Assembly: GCA_024234975.1 (NCBI GenBank)
Contig: JACKNH010000004.1
Coordinates: 372,001 to 436,000 of the forward strand
DNA: 64,000 nt
Direction of reading: 5' to 3'
Source: Gammaproteobacteria bacterium
GTDB lineage: Bacteria; Pseudomonadota; Gammaproteobacteria; Ga0077536
Below are positions 32,778-41,759 of the stretch, piece after piece. The notes under the pieces were generated by a model. The model was given only the letters and a program-made list of their open reading frames with translations. It was not told the origin of the DNA and made no database searches. Position numbers and translations under genes: made by a program. How positions within the stretch are numbered: the first letter of the stretch is position 1; each line of letters begins with the position of its first letter.

Positions 32778-34034
32778 ATGGAAAATTCACTCTCTGACGT
32801 CGCGTTTGCAACACTGCCGCTGCATCCAGATTTGCAACGCGGTCTCGCAGACGCCGGCTACGCTTTCTGCACCCCAATCCAGGCACAGACGCTGCCGGAA
32901 TCGCTGGCCGGCCACGATGTCATGGGCCAGGCCCAGACCGGGACCGGCAAGACGGCTGCATTTCTGTTGGCGGTCATGGACAGACTGTTGCGCCAGCCTG
33001 CGCTTGCCGGGCGGGGTGACGCAGACCCGAGGGCGTTGATCGTGGCGCCGACGCGCGAACTCGCGATTCAGATTCACAAGGACGCCTTGGTCCTGGGCGG
33101 GCATTGCGGTCTGCGTTTCGGATTGGCGTATGGCGGAGTGGATTATGACAAGCAGCGCAAGGCGCTGGTGGATGGCGTGGATGTGCTGATTGGTACGCCG
33201 GGTCGCCTCATTGATTACCACAAGCAACATGTGTTCACGCTCAAGTATGCCCAGGCCGCGGTGCTCGACGAAGCCGACCGCATGTTCGATCTTGGATTCA
33301 TCAAGGACGTACGTTACCTCTTCCGCCGCATGCCGCCGCCCGAACAGCGGTTGAGTATGTTGTTCTCAGCGACCTTGTCCCTGCGCGTCAGCGAGCTGGC
33401 CTACGAACATATGAACAATCCGGTGACCGTGGAAATCGCCCCGGATCGCCGTACTGCCGACAAGGTGACGCAGGTGTTGTACCACGTGGCAAGCGAAGAA
33501 AAGCTGCCATTGCTGCTGGGCTTGCTGAAGCGTGACGATCCGGCGAGAACGCTGGTGTTCGTCAATACCAAAGCCGCCGCGGCACGGGTTGAATCAACGC
33601 TGCGCGCCAACGACATCAATGCCAGTGCTTTGTCCGGTGATGTTCCACAGAAAAAGCGTCAGCGCTTGATGACGGATTTTGCCGAGGGCAACATCGCAGT
33701 GCTGGTAGCCACCGACGTCGCCGCCCGCGGATTGCATATTCCGGATGTCAGCCACGTGGTGAATTACGATCTGCCGCAGAATGCAGAGGACTATGTCCAT
33801 CGCATCGGCCGTACGGCGCGGGCGGGTGCTTCCGGCGATGCTATCTCACTGGCGTGTGAGGAATACGTATTTTCGCTACCGGAAATCGAGCATTACATCG
33901 GGCACGCGGTGCCTACCTCCGGTTATGACGAATCGATGCTTGCGGACATTAAAATCCCCGAAGGTGAAGGTCGGCGTCGGGGCAACCGGCCGCACCGTGC
34001 CCGCCGCAGTGGGCGACCGCGCCAGCGGGCCTGA
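32778..34034 (+). CDS. rhlB: DEAD-box ATP-dependent RNA helicase RhlB
   Basis: The 418-residue helicase has the Q motif (FCTPIQAQTLP), motif I AQTGTGKTAAFL, Ia PTRELAIQI, II VLDEADRMFD, III FSATL, V ATDVAARGLHIP and VI HRIGRTARAG, then a basic Arg-rich tail (RRRGNRPHRARRSGRPRQRA). The tail and the trxA/rho neighbourhood identify RhlB, the degradosome helicase. ATG 32778 gives the family N-terminus (LSDVAFATLPLHPDL). Confidence 0.93.
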   Translation: MENSLSDVAFATLPLHPDLQRGLADAGYAFCTPIQAQTLPESLAGHDVMGQAQTGTGKTAAFLLAVMDRLLRQPALAGRGDADPRALIVAPTRELAIQIHKDALVLGGHCGLRFGLAYGGVDYDKQRKALVDGVDVLIGTPGRLIDYHKQHVFTLKYAQAAVLDEADRMFDLGFIKDVRYLFRRMPPPEQRLSMLFSATLSLRVSELAYEHMNNPVTVEIAPDRRTADKVTQVLYHVASEEKLPLLLGLLKRDDPARTLVFVNTKAAAARVESTLRANDINASALSGDVPQKKRQRLMTDFAEGNIAVLVATDVAARGLHIPDVSHVVNYDLPQNAEDYVHRIGRTARAGASGDAISLACEEYVFSLPEIEHYIGHAVPTSGYDESMLADIKIPEGEGRRRGNRPHRARRSGRPRQRA

Positions 34035-34076
34035 ATTCAACGTACATACAAGTTTTTTCAGGATGACGATTGCGCT

Positions 34077-34232
34077 ATGAACCGTCCACGTTATTTGTTG
34101 TGGATTTTGTTGCCGATTGCGCTGGTGGTATCACTGCTCGGAGGATGTGGCCAGAAGGGCGATCTATATCTGCCCGATGAGCCCCGCGACCAATCCGCGG
34201 TCGGCATCGAAACCGCTGAACGACCGGCCTGA
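34077..34232 (+). CDS. lptM: LptM (YifL)-type small lipoprotein
   Basis: This short gene encodes 51 residues: a signal peptide (MNRPRYLLWILLPIALVVS) with lipobox LLGGC, followed by GQKGDLYLPDEP. The C-G-Q-K-G-x-L-Y-L-P pattern after the lipidated Cys is the mark of LptM, which helps the LptDE lipopolysaccharide translocon mature. It sits immediately before lysA, its usual place, with four bases between. Confidence 0.9.
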   Translation: MNRPRYLLWILLPIALVVSLLGGCGQKGDLYLPDEPRDQSAVGIETAERPA

Positions 34233-34236
34233 ATCC

Positions 34237-35481
34237 GTGAGTTTCTTCAATTATCAGAACGGGCAGCTTTACCTGGAGCAGGTTCAACTGAACGATGTTG
34301 TCGCCCGGTTCGGTACCCCTTGCTACGTCTACTCCAAGGCGTGCATCGAAGCGAATTTCGCCCAGTACCGCACGGCACTTGCCCATCGTAACCATAAAAT
34401 CCTCTACGCGGTAAAGGCCAATTCCAACCTGGCCATCCTGCAACTATTGGCGAAAGCAGGCGCCGGGTTTGACATCGTCTCCGGTGGTGAACTGGCGCGT
34501 GTGCTGATGGCCGGTGGCAATGCGGCGGATACGGCGTTTGCCGGCGTTGGCAAGACCCGCGCCGAAATCGAATACGCGCTGGCGCAGGGCATAGGATGCT
34601 TCAATGTCGAATCGACCAATGAACTGAAGCTGCTGAGCCAGGTTGCCACTGCAATGGGCCGCACCGCGCCGATCGCCATCCGGATCAATCCTGACGTCGA
34701 TCCCAAGACGCATCCCTATATCGCAACCGGTCTGCGTGAAAACAAGTTCGGCATTCCGATAGATGATGGTCTGGAAGTCTACCGGCTGGCACGTTCCCTG
34801 CCGGGGCTGGAAATCACCGGTGTCTGTTGCCATATCGGTTCGCAGTTGACCGACCTCACGCCTTATCTCGATGCCGTTTCGAGGGTCATAAGCCTGGTGG
34901 ACAGCCTGGCTGCCGACGGCATCCATTTGCATCACCTGGACGTCGGCGGCGGTGTCGGCATCGGTTACGTGGAAGATGCGCCAAAGCTGAGCGTTGGCGA
35001 ATTCTGCGCGGCCATGGACAAGCTGGTCGACCGCCGGCTGGCCTTGCATATGGAGCCGGGACGATCCATCGTAGGCGCGGCCGGTACACTGTTGACCGAA
35101 GTCGTATATCTGAAGCAGGCACCGGAGCGTCGCTTTGCCGTGGTAGACGCGGCGATGAATGACCTGATGCGTCCCGCGCTCTATCAGGCGTGGCACCGCA
35201 TCGTTCCGTTGACCCAACGCAACGATGACGGCGTCGACTATGACATCGTCGGACCGGTATGCGAGTCTGCGGACGTTCTGGGGCGAAGTCGAAGGCTCGC
35301 TATTGCAGAAGGTGACTGCCTGGCGATTCTGGATGCCGGCGCCTACGGATTTGTGATGGCGTCAAACTACAATACCCGGCCGCGTCCGCCTGAGGTATTG
35401 GTGGACGGCGGGCGCGCGAACCTGGTGCGACAGCGCGAACAGTTTGATGACTTGGTGCGCGGCGAGCAATTATTGGGCTGA
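34237..35481 (+). CDS. lysA: Diaminopimelate decarboxylase
   Basis: LysA makes lysine from meso-diaminopimelate. The 414-residue PLP enzyme has the PLP lysine in KILYAVKANSN, GFDIVSGGEL, CCHIGSQLTDL, LDVGGGVGIGY, MEPGRSIVGAAG and GPVCESADVLG. The start is GTG 34237 (MSFFNYQNGQLYLE), four bases after lptM; longer frames reach into lptM and were rejected. The usual next gene, dapF, is not here; the glnA control region follows. Confidence 0.95.
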   Translation: MSFFNYQNGQLYLEQVQLNDVVARFGTPCYVYSKACIEANFAQYRTALAHRNHKILYAVKANSNLAILQLLAKAGAGFDIVSGGELARVLMAGGNAADTAFAGVGKTRAEIEYALAQGIGCFNVESTNELKLLSQVATAMGRTAPIAIRINPDVDPKTHPYIATGLRENKFGIPIDDGLEVYRLARSLPGLEITGVCCHIGSQLTDLTPYLDAVSRVISLVDSLAADGIHLHHLDVGGGVGIGYVEDAPKLSVGEFCAAMDKLVDRRLALHMEPGRSIVGAAGTLLTEVVYLKQAPERRFAVVDAAMNDLMRPALYQAWHRIVPLTQRNDDGVDYDIVGPVCESADVLGRSRRLAIAEGDCLAILDAGAYGFVMASNYNTRPRPPEVLVDGGRANLVRQREQFDDLVRGEQLLG

Positions 35482-35483
35482 TC

Positions 35484-35498
35484 GCACCAAAATAGTTC
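35484..35498 (+). promoter_or_regulatory. NtrC binding site (upstream, imperfect)
   Basis: GCACCA, AAA, TAGTTC resembles the NtrC consensus GCACCA-N3-TGGTGC with a weak right half. It is centred 31 bases before a better site, close to the 32-base spacing of the paired sites at E. coli glnA. Confidence 0.5.
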
Positions 35499-35514
35499 TT
35501 CTTGTAAGGCATGC

Positions 35515-35529
35515 GCACCACGGTAGTGC
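35515..35529 (+). promoter_or_regulatory. NtrC binding site
   Basis: GCACCA, CGG, TAGTGC matches the NtrC enhancer consensus in 11 of 12 half-site bases. It is centred about 85 bases before the predicted sigma-54 start site. Confidence 0.7.
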
Positions 35530-35581
35530 AATTGTCGCTGGCTGGGCGCAGAATGAGTCCCAAGAATCAATGGCTTGCCTG

Positions 35582-35597
35582 TGGCACATAGCTTGCT
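35582..35597 (+). promoter_or_regulatory. Sigma-54 promoter of glnA
   Basis: TGGCAC, five bases, TTGCT is an exact match to the -24/-12 consensus (GG at 35583, GC at 35595). Transcription should start near 35608, giving a leader of about 275 bases. Confidence 0.88.
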
Positions 35598-35883
35598 TAC
35601 GGTACGGGACGCAAACGCTTCCCATGGCCCACCAGGCTGAGGCGGTGAGCAGCGAGCTTTCCCGCGAGCAGGTCTTCCGGAAGATGAGCAGTCACGTGGC
35701 ATCTGTATTCCATGGTGACCTCCGGATCATTTGTCTGCCAGGGAGCAATGGTTGGTTGGCGACGCTTCGGGTCGCAGATTGAATACGATGTGGCGTGGCC
35801 GACGGTACATAACAAGGCACGCGGGGATGTTGTTCTGATTGTTTGAATCTATTGCGAGTAATCGCTTCGGAGGAGTGTTAGAG

Positions 35884-37293
35884 ATGTCCAGAGATGATGT
35901 TTTCAAGCTGATTAAAGATGAAGACGTGAAGTATGTCGACCTGCGGTTCGCCGATACCAAAGGCAAGGAACAGCACGTCACGATTCCGGCCCGCTACGTC
36001 GATGATGAGTTTTTTGACGATGGCAAGATGTTCGATGGTTCGTCGATTTCAGGTTGGAAGGGCATCAACGAATCCGACATGATCCTCATGCCCGATGCGG
36101 ATACCGCTGTGATGGATCCGTTCTTCGAAGACAGCACCGTCATCATCCGCTGCGATGTTGTCGAGCCGTCAACCGGTCAGGGCTACGAGCGTTGCCCGCG
36201 TTCGCTGGCAAAGCGGGCGGAAGCTTACTTGAGCTCAACCGGTATCGGTGACAAGGCCTACTTCGGTCCCGAACCCGAGTTCTTCATTTTCGACGATGTA
36301 CGCTGGGCCTCATCGGTCAATCAGTCGTTCTACAAGATTGATTCCAGCGAAGGTTCCTGGGCCTCCGAGCGCGTGTTCGAAGACGGCAATATCGGTCACC
36401 GTCCGACGATCAAAGGCGGCTATTTCCCGGTTCCGCCGGTGGATTCCCTACAGGACGTGCGTTCTGCGATGTGCGAAATCATGGAGCGCATGGGCGTGCC
36501 GGTGGAAGTGCACCACCACGAAGTGGCAACCGCGGGCCAGTGCGAAATCGGCACCGTGTTCGATACGCTGGTCAAGCGCGCCGATGCCGTGCTGACCATG
36601 AAATACGTCATTCACAACGTTGCGCATAACTACGGCAAGACGGTTACGTTCATGCCCAAGCCGCTGGTAGGCGACAACGGCAATGGCATGCATGTGCACC
36701 AGTCCATCGCGAAGGGCAAAGAAAACCTGTTTGCCGGTGACGAGTACGGCGGCCTGTCGAAAACCGCGCTGTATTACATCGGTGGCATTATCAAGCATGC
36801 GCGTTCGCTGAACGCTTTCACCAATCCGTCGACCAACAGCTACAAGCGTCTGGTGCCGGGTTTTGAAGCGCCGGTCATGCTGGCCTATTCGGCGCGCAAT
36901 CGCTCTGCGTCCATCCGTATTCCATGGGTTTCCAGCCCGAAAGCGCGTCGTATCGAGGTGCGCTTCCCAGATGCGTCATCCAACCCGTATTTCGCATTTG
37001 CGGCGATGATGATGGCTGGTCTGGACGGCATCAAGAACAAGATCGACCCGGGCGAAGCCATGGACAAGGACTTGTATGACCTGCCGCCGGAAGAAGAGAA
37101 GAAGATCCCGACCGTGTGCCATGCGCTCGACCAGGCGTTAGCCGCGCTGGATGCCGACCGGGCGTACCTGAAAGCCGGCGATGTCTTCTCCGACGATATG
37201 ATCGATGCCTATATCGATTTGAAGATGCAGGACGTCACCCGTCTGCGCATGACGACGCATCCCGTCGAATTCGACATGTACTACAGCTTGTAA
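35884..37293 (+). CDS. glnA: Glutamine synthetase, type I
   Basis: The 469-residue enzyme makes glutamine from glutamate, ammonia and ATP. It starts MSRDDVFKLIKDEDVKYVDL and shows FDGSSISGWKGI, GPEPEFFIFD, HHEVATAGQCEIG, the ATP motif (KPLVGDNGNGMHVHQSIA), NPSTNSYKRLVPGFEAP and the adenylylation site with Tyr398 in KDLYDLPPEE, so activity is likely controlled by GlnE. ATG 35884 has a strong GGAGGAG; an upstream ATG at 35839 was rejected. Transcription should be NtrC and sigma-54 dependent. Confidence 0.98.
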   Translation: MSRDDVFKLIKDEDVKYVDLRFADTKGKEQHVTIPARYVDDEFFDDGKMFDGSSISGWKGINESDMILMPDADTAVMDPFFEDSTVIIRCDVVEPSTGQGYERCPRSLAKRAEAYLSSTGIGDKAYFGPEPEFFIFDDVRWASSVNQSFYKIDSSEGSWASERVFEDGNIGHRPTIKGGYFPVPPVDSLQDVRSAMCEIMERMGVPVEVHHHEVATAGQCEIGTVFDTLVKRADAVLTMKYVIHNVAHNYGKTVTFMPKPLVGDNGNGMHVHQSIAKGKENLFAGDEYGGLSKTALYYIGGIIKHARSLNAFTNPSTNSYKRLVPGFEAPVMLAYSARNRSASIRIPWVSSPKARRIEVRFPDASSNPYFAFAAMMMAGLDGIKNKIDPGEAMDKDLYDLPPEEEKKIPTVCHALDQALAALDADRAYLKAGDVFSDDMIDAYIDLKMQDVTRLRMTTHPVEFDMYYSL

Positions 37294-37342
37294 GTCGATA
37301 CTCGAACGGCATTTCGCAGTCACTCACGGCTGCATGAAACGG

Positions 37343-37375
37343 AACCCCCGCCGGTTTTACCGACGGGGGTTTTTC
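37343..37375 (+). terminator. Terminator after glnA
   Basis: AACCCCCG pairs with CGGGGGTT (an inner CCGG/CCGA part is imperfect) around a short T-rich loop, followed by T5. It lies 50 bases after the glnA stop. Confidence 0.85.
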
Positions 37376-37452
37376 TTTATGCGTCGCATTTGCGGTACAC
37401 GGCTGGCCGCGCGGACTATTGCGATTTGGTGGAACCGGGCTATCCTCGGGGC

Positions 37453-38031
37453 ATGCGAAACATATTCGATCGATTCCACATTGCATTGGCTGCAACATGC
37501 CTGGCGGCAGGCGCCGCGACGTTGATACCGTCGCAGGTGGTGGCGGAGGCCTACCGATCCGTCGATGAAAACGGCAATGTCGTCTATTCAGATCGACCGA
37601 CGCCTGGAGCCGAGCGCATCCCAACGCCATCCGCGCAAACCGTGCCTATGCCGACGCCGGTACCCATGGCCGGGACGAGCCAGGCGGGCAAGACCAAGGC
37701 CGCCAGTGCCTACCTCACCTTTGCCGTGATTCAGCCCGCGCCTGAAAAGACCGTGCGCGACAACAACGGCAACGTCGACGTCAGCCTCCTCATTGAACCC
37801 TCCCTGGACCGGGACAAGCAGCACCAGATTCGAATCTATCTTGACCGGCGTATCTGGGGTGAGCCGATGACCGACAACGAAGTGACCTTGACGGACATTG
37901 ATCGGGGTGCGCATCAGGTTGCCGCAATCATCGTCGACGCGGACGGCAAAACCGTTGCTGAGACCGCGCCAATCACCTTCTATCTCCATCGCGGTTCGGT
38001 ATTGGCACCAGGACGGGCCCGCGCGCCCTGA
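37453..38031 (+). CDS. DUF4124-domain exported protein
   Basis: The 192-residue protein has a signal peptide (about residues 1-32, ending VVAEA) and a DUF4124 segment (YRSVDENGNVVYSDRPTPGAE), then a Pro/Thr-rich linker and a beta-rich C-terminal domain (IRIYLDRRIWGEPMTDN, HQVAAIIVDADGKTVAET). DUF4124 proteins of unknown function often stand between glnA and ntrB in gammaproteobacteria, as here. ATG 37453 was chosen for the signal peptide; the frame is open from 37390. Confidence 0.85.
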   Translation: MRNIFDRFHIALAATCLAAGAATLIPSQVVAEAYRSVDENGNVVYSDRPTPGAERIPTPSAQTVPMPTPVPMAGTSQAGKTKAASAYLTFAVIQPAPEKTVRDNNGNVDVSLLIEPSLDRDKQHQIRIYLDRRIWGEPMTDNEVTLTDIDRGAHQVAAIIVDADGKTVAETAPITFYLHRGSVLAPGRARAP

Positions 38032-38252
38032 TTGGATACGTCCGCCTCGCTGTATACCGCCACTTTCGGCGATTCCGCACCAACGAGTACTCCGCCGCCC
38101 CAGGGCCGATGCACCATGGAACAGCTGGTCTGCTTCTTGCACGTAAACAGGTAGGGTGAAACCCCGGTTTGCATTGAACTGGCGCAAGTTACTGATTTAG
38201 CGCAGTTCCTGGCGCGTCGTTCCGTCGAAGCGACAGATTCTCGTGTGCATCT

Positions 38253-38271
38253 TGCACTATAATTGTGCAAA
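38253..38271 (+). promoter_or_regulatory. NtrC-like palindrome overlapping the ntrB -10 box
   Basis: TTGCAC, TATAATT, GTGCAA is a perfect inverted repeat that contains a consensus -10 hexamer TATAAT at 38259-38264. It resembles the NtrC site over the E. coli glnL promoter, where NtrC represses its own operon. No good -35 is visible at 17 bases (AGATTC). The rest of the 272-base gap before ntrB shows nothing else clear. Confidence 0.65.
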
Positions 38272-38303
38272 TTGTCGTCGGGTTGGAGATTGTTGGGTAA
38301 AAG

Positions 38304-39362
38304 ATGGATCCGGATGTTCTTATCGACCTGCTGAGCACAGCCGTCCTGGTGTTGGACCGCAACGGGAAGGTCGAGCGGATGAACCTGACCGCGGAGACCA
38401 TGCTGTCCGTCAGCGAGACCCACGCCATCGGAATGCCCCTCGACCAGGTGTTTCCCGGTCTGCCGGCCTTTGTGGCGACGATAACCCGTGCCCTGCGCGA
38501 AGGGCAGACCCTGACCGAACGCGATCTGGAGATACGGATGCCAGGTGTTGCCGCCCCCAGGATTGCCGACTGCACCGTTACGCCGCTGCTGACGGCAACG
38601 GCCGCTGCCAATGGCGCCATCGTCGAACTGACGGACGTATCGCACCACCAGCGCATCCAGAATGATGAAAACATGACCACCCAGAGCCAGATCACCAACA
38701 ATCTTCTGCGCGGGCTCGCGCACGAAGTGAAGAATCCTCTGGGTGGCATACGAGGCGCCGCGCAGTTGCTGGAGCGTGCGCTGCCCGGGAACGAGTTCCG
38801 CGAGTACACCGAGATCATCATCAGCGAAACGGACCGCCTGCGTTCACTGGTCGATCGAATGCTGGGACCGAGCGAATCGATCAATCTGACGCCACTGAAT
38901 CCGTACACAGTGATCGAGCGCGTGCGACAACTCGTCGAGGCTGAGACGGGCGGTAACGTCGCGTTGATCCGTGATTACGATCCCAGCCTGCCCGACATCA
39001 AGGGCGATCGCGACATGCTGGTCCAGGCCTTGCTGAACATAGTTCGCAACGCCGTCCACGCCGTCTCCGAATCCGGAGGTACGGTAACACTGCGTACACG
39101 CGTCCAACGTAAATTCACAATCGGTACCAAAGTGCATCGCCTGGTGGTCCGTGTTGACGTCGTCGACAACGGTCCCGGCGTTCCACCAGATATCGCAAGC
39201 AGCATCTTCTTTCCCATGGTATCCGGTCATGCGAGTGGCTCCGGGCTGGGCCTGCCCATCGCCAACACGCTGGTACATCGCCATGGGGGCTTGATTGGAT
39301 TCAAAAGTGAACCGGGCAATACGGTATTCACCGTGTGGCTGCCGGCGGAGACACGCAAATGA
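38304..39362 (+). CDS. glnL: Nitrogen regulation sensor kinase NtrB (GlnL)
   Basis: The 352-residue cytoplasmic kinase has an N-terminal PAS domain (DLLSTAVLVLDRNGKVERMN), a HisKA domain with His140 in GLAHEVKNPLGGIRGAAQLL, and a HATPase domain (NIVRNAVHAV, VVDNGPGVPP, ASGSGLGLPIA). NtrB phosphorylates NtrC under nitrogen limitation, under PII control. Its stop overlaps the ntrC start (ATGA). Confidence 0.96.
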   Translation: MDPDVLIDLLSTAVLVLDRNGKVERMNLTAETMLSVSETHAIGMPLDQVFPGLPAFVATITRALREGQTLTERDLEIRMPGVAAPRIADCTVTPLLTATAAANGAIVELTDVSHHQRIQNDENMTTQSQITNNLLRGLAHEVKNPLGGIRGAAQLLERALPGNEFREYTEIIISETDRLRSLVDRMLGPSESINLTPLNPYTVIERVRQLVEAETGGNVALIRDYDPSLPDIKGDRDMLVQALLNIVRNAVHAVSESGGTVTLRTRVQRKFTIGTKVHRLVVRVDVVDNGPGVPPDIASSIFFPMVSGHASGSGLGLPIANTLVHRHGGLIGFKSEPGNTVFTVWLPAETRK

Positions 39363-40771
39363 GTGAAAAACCTGAAATATGGATCGTTGACGACGATCGC
39401 TCGATACGCTGGGTATTGGAAAAGGCCTTGTCCGAAGCAGACATCGCCACCCGCAGCTTTGAAGACGCCGATTCGGTATTACGCAAGCTGAACAGCAGTG
39501 AACCGGATGTCATCATCACCGACATCCGTATGCCGGGTAAGGACGGCCTTGAACTGCTCAACTCGGTAGGCGAGACGCATCCCGAACTGCCGGTGATTGT
39601 TATGACGGCATTTGCCGATCTAGATCGCGCGGTGGCCGCATTCAAGGGTGGCGCATTCGAGTATCTGCCAAAACCGTTTGATGTCGATGATGCGGTTTCG
39701 CTGGTGGAGCGTGCAGTCGCCGCGCGGCGCAGTTCCAAGCAGACCCAGGCACCGGTGGATACCACCGAGCTGCCGGAAATCATTGGTGGTTCCCCGGCAG
39801 TGCAGGAATTGTTTCGCGCGATCGGTCGATTATCCCGCTCTCACATGACGGTGTTGATTACCGGCGAATCCGGCACCGGCAAGGAGCTGATTGCACATGC
39901 CTTGCATCGGCACAGCCCGCGCGCGGGGAAGAAATTCATCGCCATCAATACCGCGGCCATCCCACGCGATCTGCTGGAGTCCGAGTTGTTCGGTCACGAA
40001 CGCGGTGCATTTACCGGCGCGGCTTCTCAGCGCCTGGGTCGCTTCGAACAGGCCGATGGCGGCACGCTGTTTCTTGATGAAATCGGGGATATGCCGGCTG
40101 ACCTGCAGACCCGCCTGCTGCGCGTTCTGGCGGACGGCGAGTTCTACCGCGTAGGCGGCCACGAACCGGTCCGGGTGGATGTTCGCGTCATCGCAGCGAC
40201 GCACCAGAATCTGGAAGAACGGGTGAAGCACGATTCCTTCCGTGAAGATCTGTACCACCGTCTGAACGTGATACGCCTGCAACTGCCACCGTTGCGTGAT
40301 CGACTTGAGGACATTGACGCCTTGGCGAAACACTTCCTCTCTACAAGCGCCAATGAACTCGGAATCGAGCCCAAACATCTGAGTGAGGCAGCCAGAGCGA
40401 CGCTCAAGCGTTACGCATGGCCAGGAAACGTACGGCAACTGGAAAACATCTGTCGCCGCCTCAGCATCATGGCGCCTGCGAAAGAGATCACCGTTGCTGA
40501 TCTGCCCAACGAGGTACGCGACGCATCCGGCGCCGCGCCGACGATTGATACCAATACCAACTGGGAGCAGGCGCTCACCCGCTGGGCGGAGTATTACATT
40601 CGCCAGGAAGAACGGCCGGTGCTGGATGAAGCGGTGCCGCGCTTCGAGCGCGCGATGATCGAGGTTGCATTGAAGCATTCACACGGCCACCGCCAGGAGG
40701 CTTCGCGTCTGCTGGGCTGGGGACGCAACACGTTGACGCGGAAGATCAAGGAACTCAATTTAGACGTCTAG
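39359..40771 (+). CDS. glnG: Nitrogen regulator NtrC (GlnG), sigma-54 activator
   Basis: The 470-residue activator has a receiver domain (IWIVDDDRSIRWVLEKAL, Asp55 in IITDIRMPGKDG), an AAA+ domain with Walker A GESGTGKE, the sigma-54 contact loop GAFTGA, Walker B GTLFLDEIGDMP, and a Fis-type DNA-binding domain at the end (HRQEASRLLGWGRNTLTRKI). It should activate glnA through the sites at 35484-35529 and probably bind the palindrome at its own operon. ATG 39359 lies in the ATGA overlap with ntrB. Its end overlaps convergent hemB by 17 bases. Confidence 0.97.
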   Translation: MSEKPEIWIVDDDRSIRWVLEKALSEADIATRSFEDADSVLRKLNSSEPDVIITDIRMPGKDGLELLNSVGETHPELPVIVMTAFADLDRAVAAFKGGAFEYLPKPFDVDDAVSLVERAVAARRSSKQTQAPVDTTELPEIIGGSPAVQELFRAIGRLSRSHMTVLITGESGTGKELIAHALHRHSPRAGKKFIAINTAAIPRDLLESELFGHERGAFTGAASQRLGRFEQADGGTLFLDEIGDMPADLQTRLLRVLADGEFYRVGGHEPVRVDVRVIAATHQNLEERVKHDSFREDLYHRLNVIRLQLPPLRDRLEDIDALAKHFLSTSANELGIEPKHLSEAARATLKRYAWPGNVRQLENICRRLSIMAPAKEITVADLPNEVRDASGAAPTIDTNTNWEQALTRWAEYYIRQEERPVLDEAVPRFERAMIEVALKHSHGHRQEASRLLGWGRNTLTRKIKELNLDV

Positions 40772-41759
40772 CGGCGTCCTGTGCAAAATACGTCAGGACG
40801 CCATCTGCGCCGGCCCGCTTGAACGCCAGTAACGACTCGAGGATTACCCGTTCGCCATCGAGCCAGCCGCGCTCGATGGCGGCCATCAGCATGGCGTATT
40901 CGCCACTGACCTGGTAGACAAAGGTCGGTACCGCGAAGGCGTCTTTGACCCTGCGTACGATATCCAGATAAGGCATACCGGGCTTGACCATCACCATGTC
41001 CGCGCCTTCCGCGAGATCCATGGCGACTTCGTTCAACGCTTCGTCGGTATTGGCCGGGTCCATCTGGTAGGTTTCCTTGCCACCTTTTCCAAGGTTCGCC
41101 GCCGAGCCGACGGCATCACGGAACGGCCCGTAAAAAGCCGAGGCGTACTTCGCGGAATAGGCCAGTATGCGCGTGTTGTAATGACCTTCCGCTTCCAACG
41201 CGGCGCGAATCGCACCGATGCGACCATCCATCATGTCTGAAGGTGCGACAACATCGGCGCCTGCGCTTGCCTGCGACAGCGCCTGTTTCACCAGCACTTC
41301 CACGGTGGCGTCATTCACGACATAACCCGACGTATCGAGCAAACCATCGTGGCCGTGTGAGGTGAACGGGTCCAGGGCGACATCCGCGATCACGCCCATT
41401 TCAGGTAGCGCGTCCTTGATCGCGCGAATCGCGCGTTGGGCAAGGCCATCGGGGTTGAAGGCTTCGCGGCCATCGTCCGTTTTGCATTCAGCCGGCGTCA
41501 CCGGGAACAAGGCCACCGCGGGAATGCCGAGCGCCGCCAGTTCACGCGCGTGCGTCGCCAACAGGTCGATGCTGAGACGTTCAACACCGGGCATCGATGC
41601 AACTGCTTCACGCCGCGACGATCCTTCAAGTACAAACAGCGGGCAGATCAAATCAGCGGGAGTCAGCTGGTTTTCCCGCATCAAACGTCGACTGAAGTCA
41701 GCCGCACGCATGCGCCGGGGACGGGTGGCAGGAAAGTGGCGGGAGAAGTATTTGCTCAT
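40755..41759 (-). CDS. hemB: Delta-aminolevulinic acid dehydratase (porphobilinogen synthase)
   Basis: HemB joins two aminolevulinates into porphobilinogen. The 334-residue protein shows LICPLFVLEG, DVALDPFTSHGHDGLL, GADVVAPSDMMDGRIGAIR, the active-site lysines in AYSAKYASAFYGPFRDA and MVMVKPGMPYLDIV, and QVSGEYAML. ATG 41759 is in an ATGA-type overlap with the plsC stop, so it is the last gene of glyQ-glyS-gmhB-plsC-hemB on this strand. A GTG one codon upstream is an alternative. Confidence 0.97.
   Translation of the reverse strand: MSKYFSRHFPATRPRRMRAADFSRRLMRENQLTPADLICPLFVLEGSSRREAVASMPGVERLSIDLLATHARELAALGIPAVALFPVTPAECKTDDGREAFNPDGLAQRAIRAIKDALPEMGVIADVALDPFTSHGHDGLLDTSGYVVNDATVEVLVKQALSQASAGADVVAPSDMMDGRIGAIRAALEAEGHYNTRILAYSAKYASAFYGPFRDAVGSAANLGKGGKETYQMDPANTDEALNEVAMDLAEGADMVMVKPGMPYLDIVRRVKDAFAVPTFVYQVSGEYAMLMAAIERGWLDGERVILESLLAFKRAGADGVLTYFAQDAARRLN

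Larger units (their letters stand above)
35482..35883 (+). other. glnA control region and leader (402 bases, no gene seen)
   Basis: This gap holds two NtrC-like sites, a sigma-54 promoter, and a transcribed leader of about 275 bases before glnA. A 112-codon frame at 35444-35782 overlaps lysA and the promoter and looks spurious. I do not see a clear sigma-70 promoter or riboswitch in the leader. GGAGGAG at 35869-35875 is the glnA ribosome-binding site. Confidence 0.6.

Noticed and set aside
35444..35782. 112-codon frame between lysA and glnA
   Set aside because: It overlaps the lysA end, the NtrC sites and the sigma-54 promoter, and reads as random sequence.
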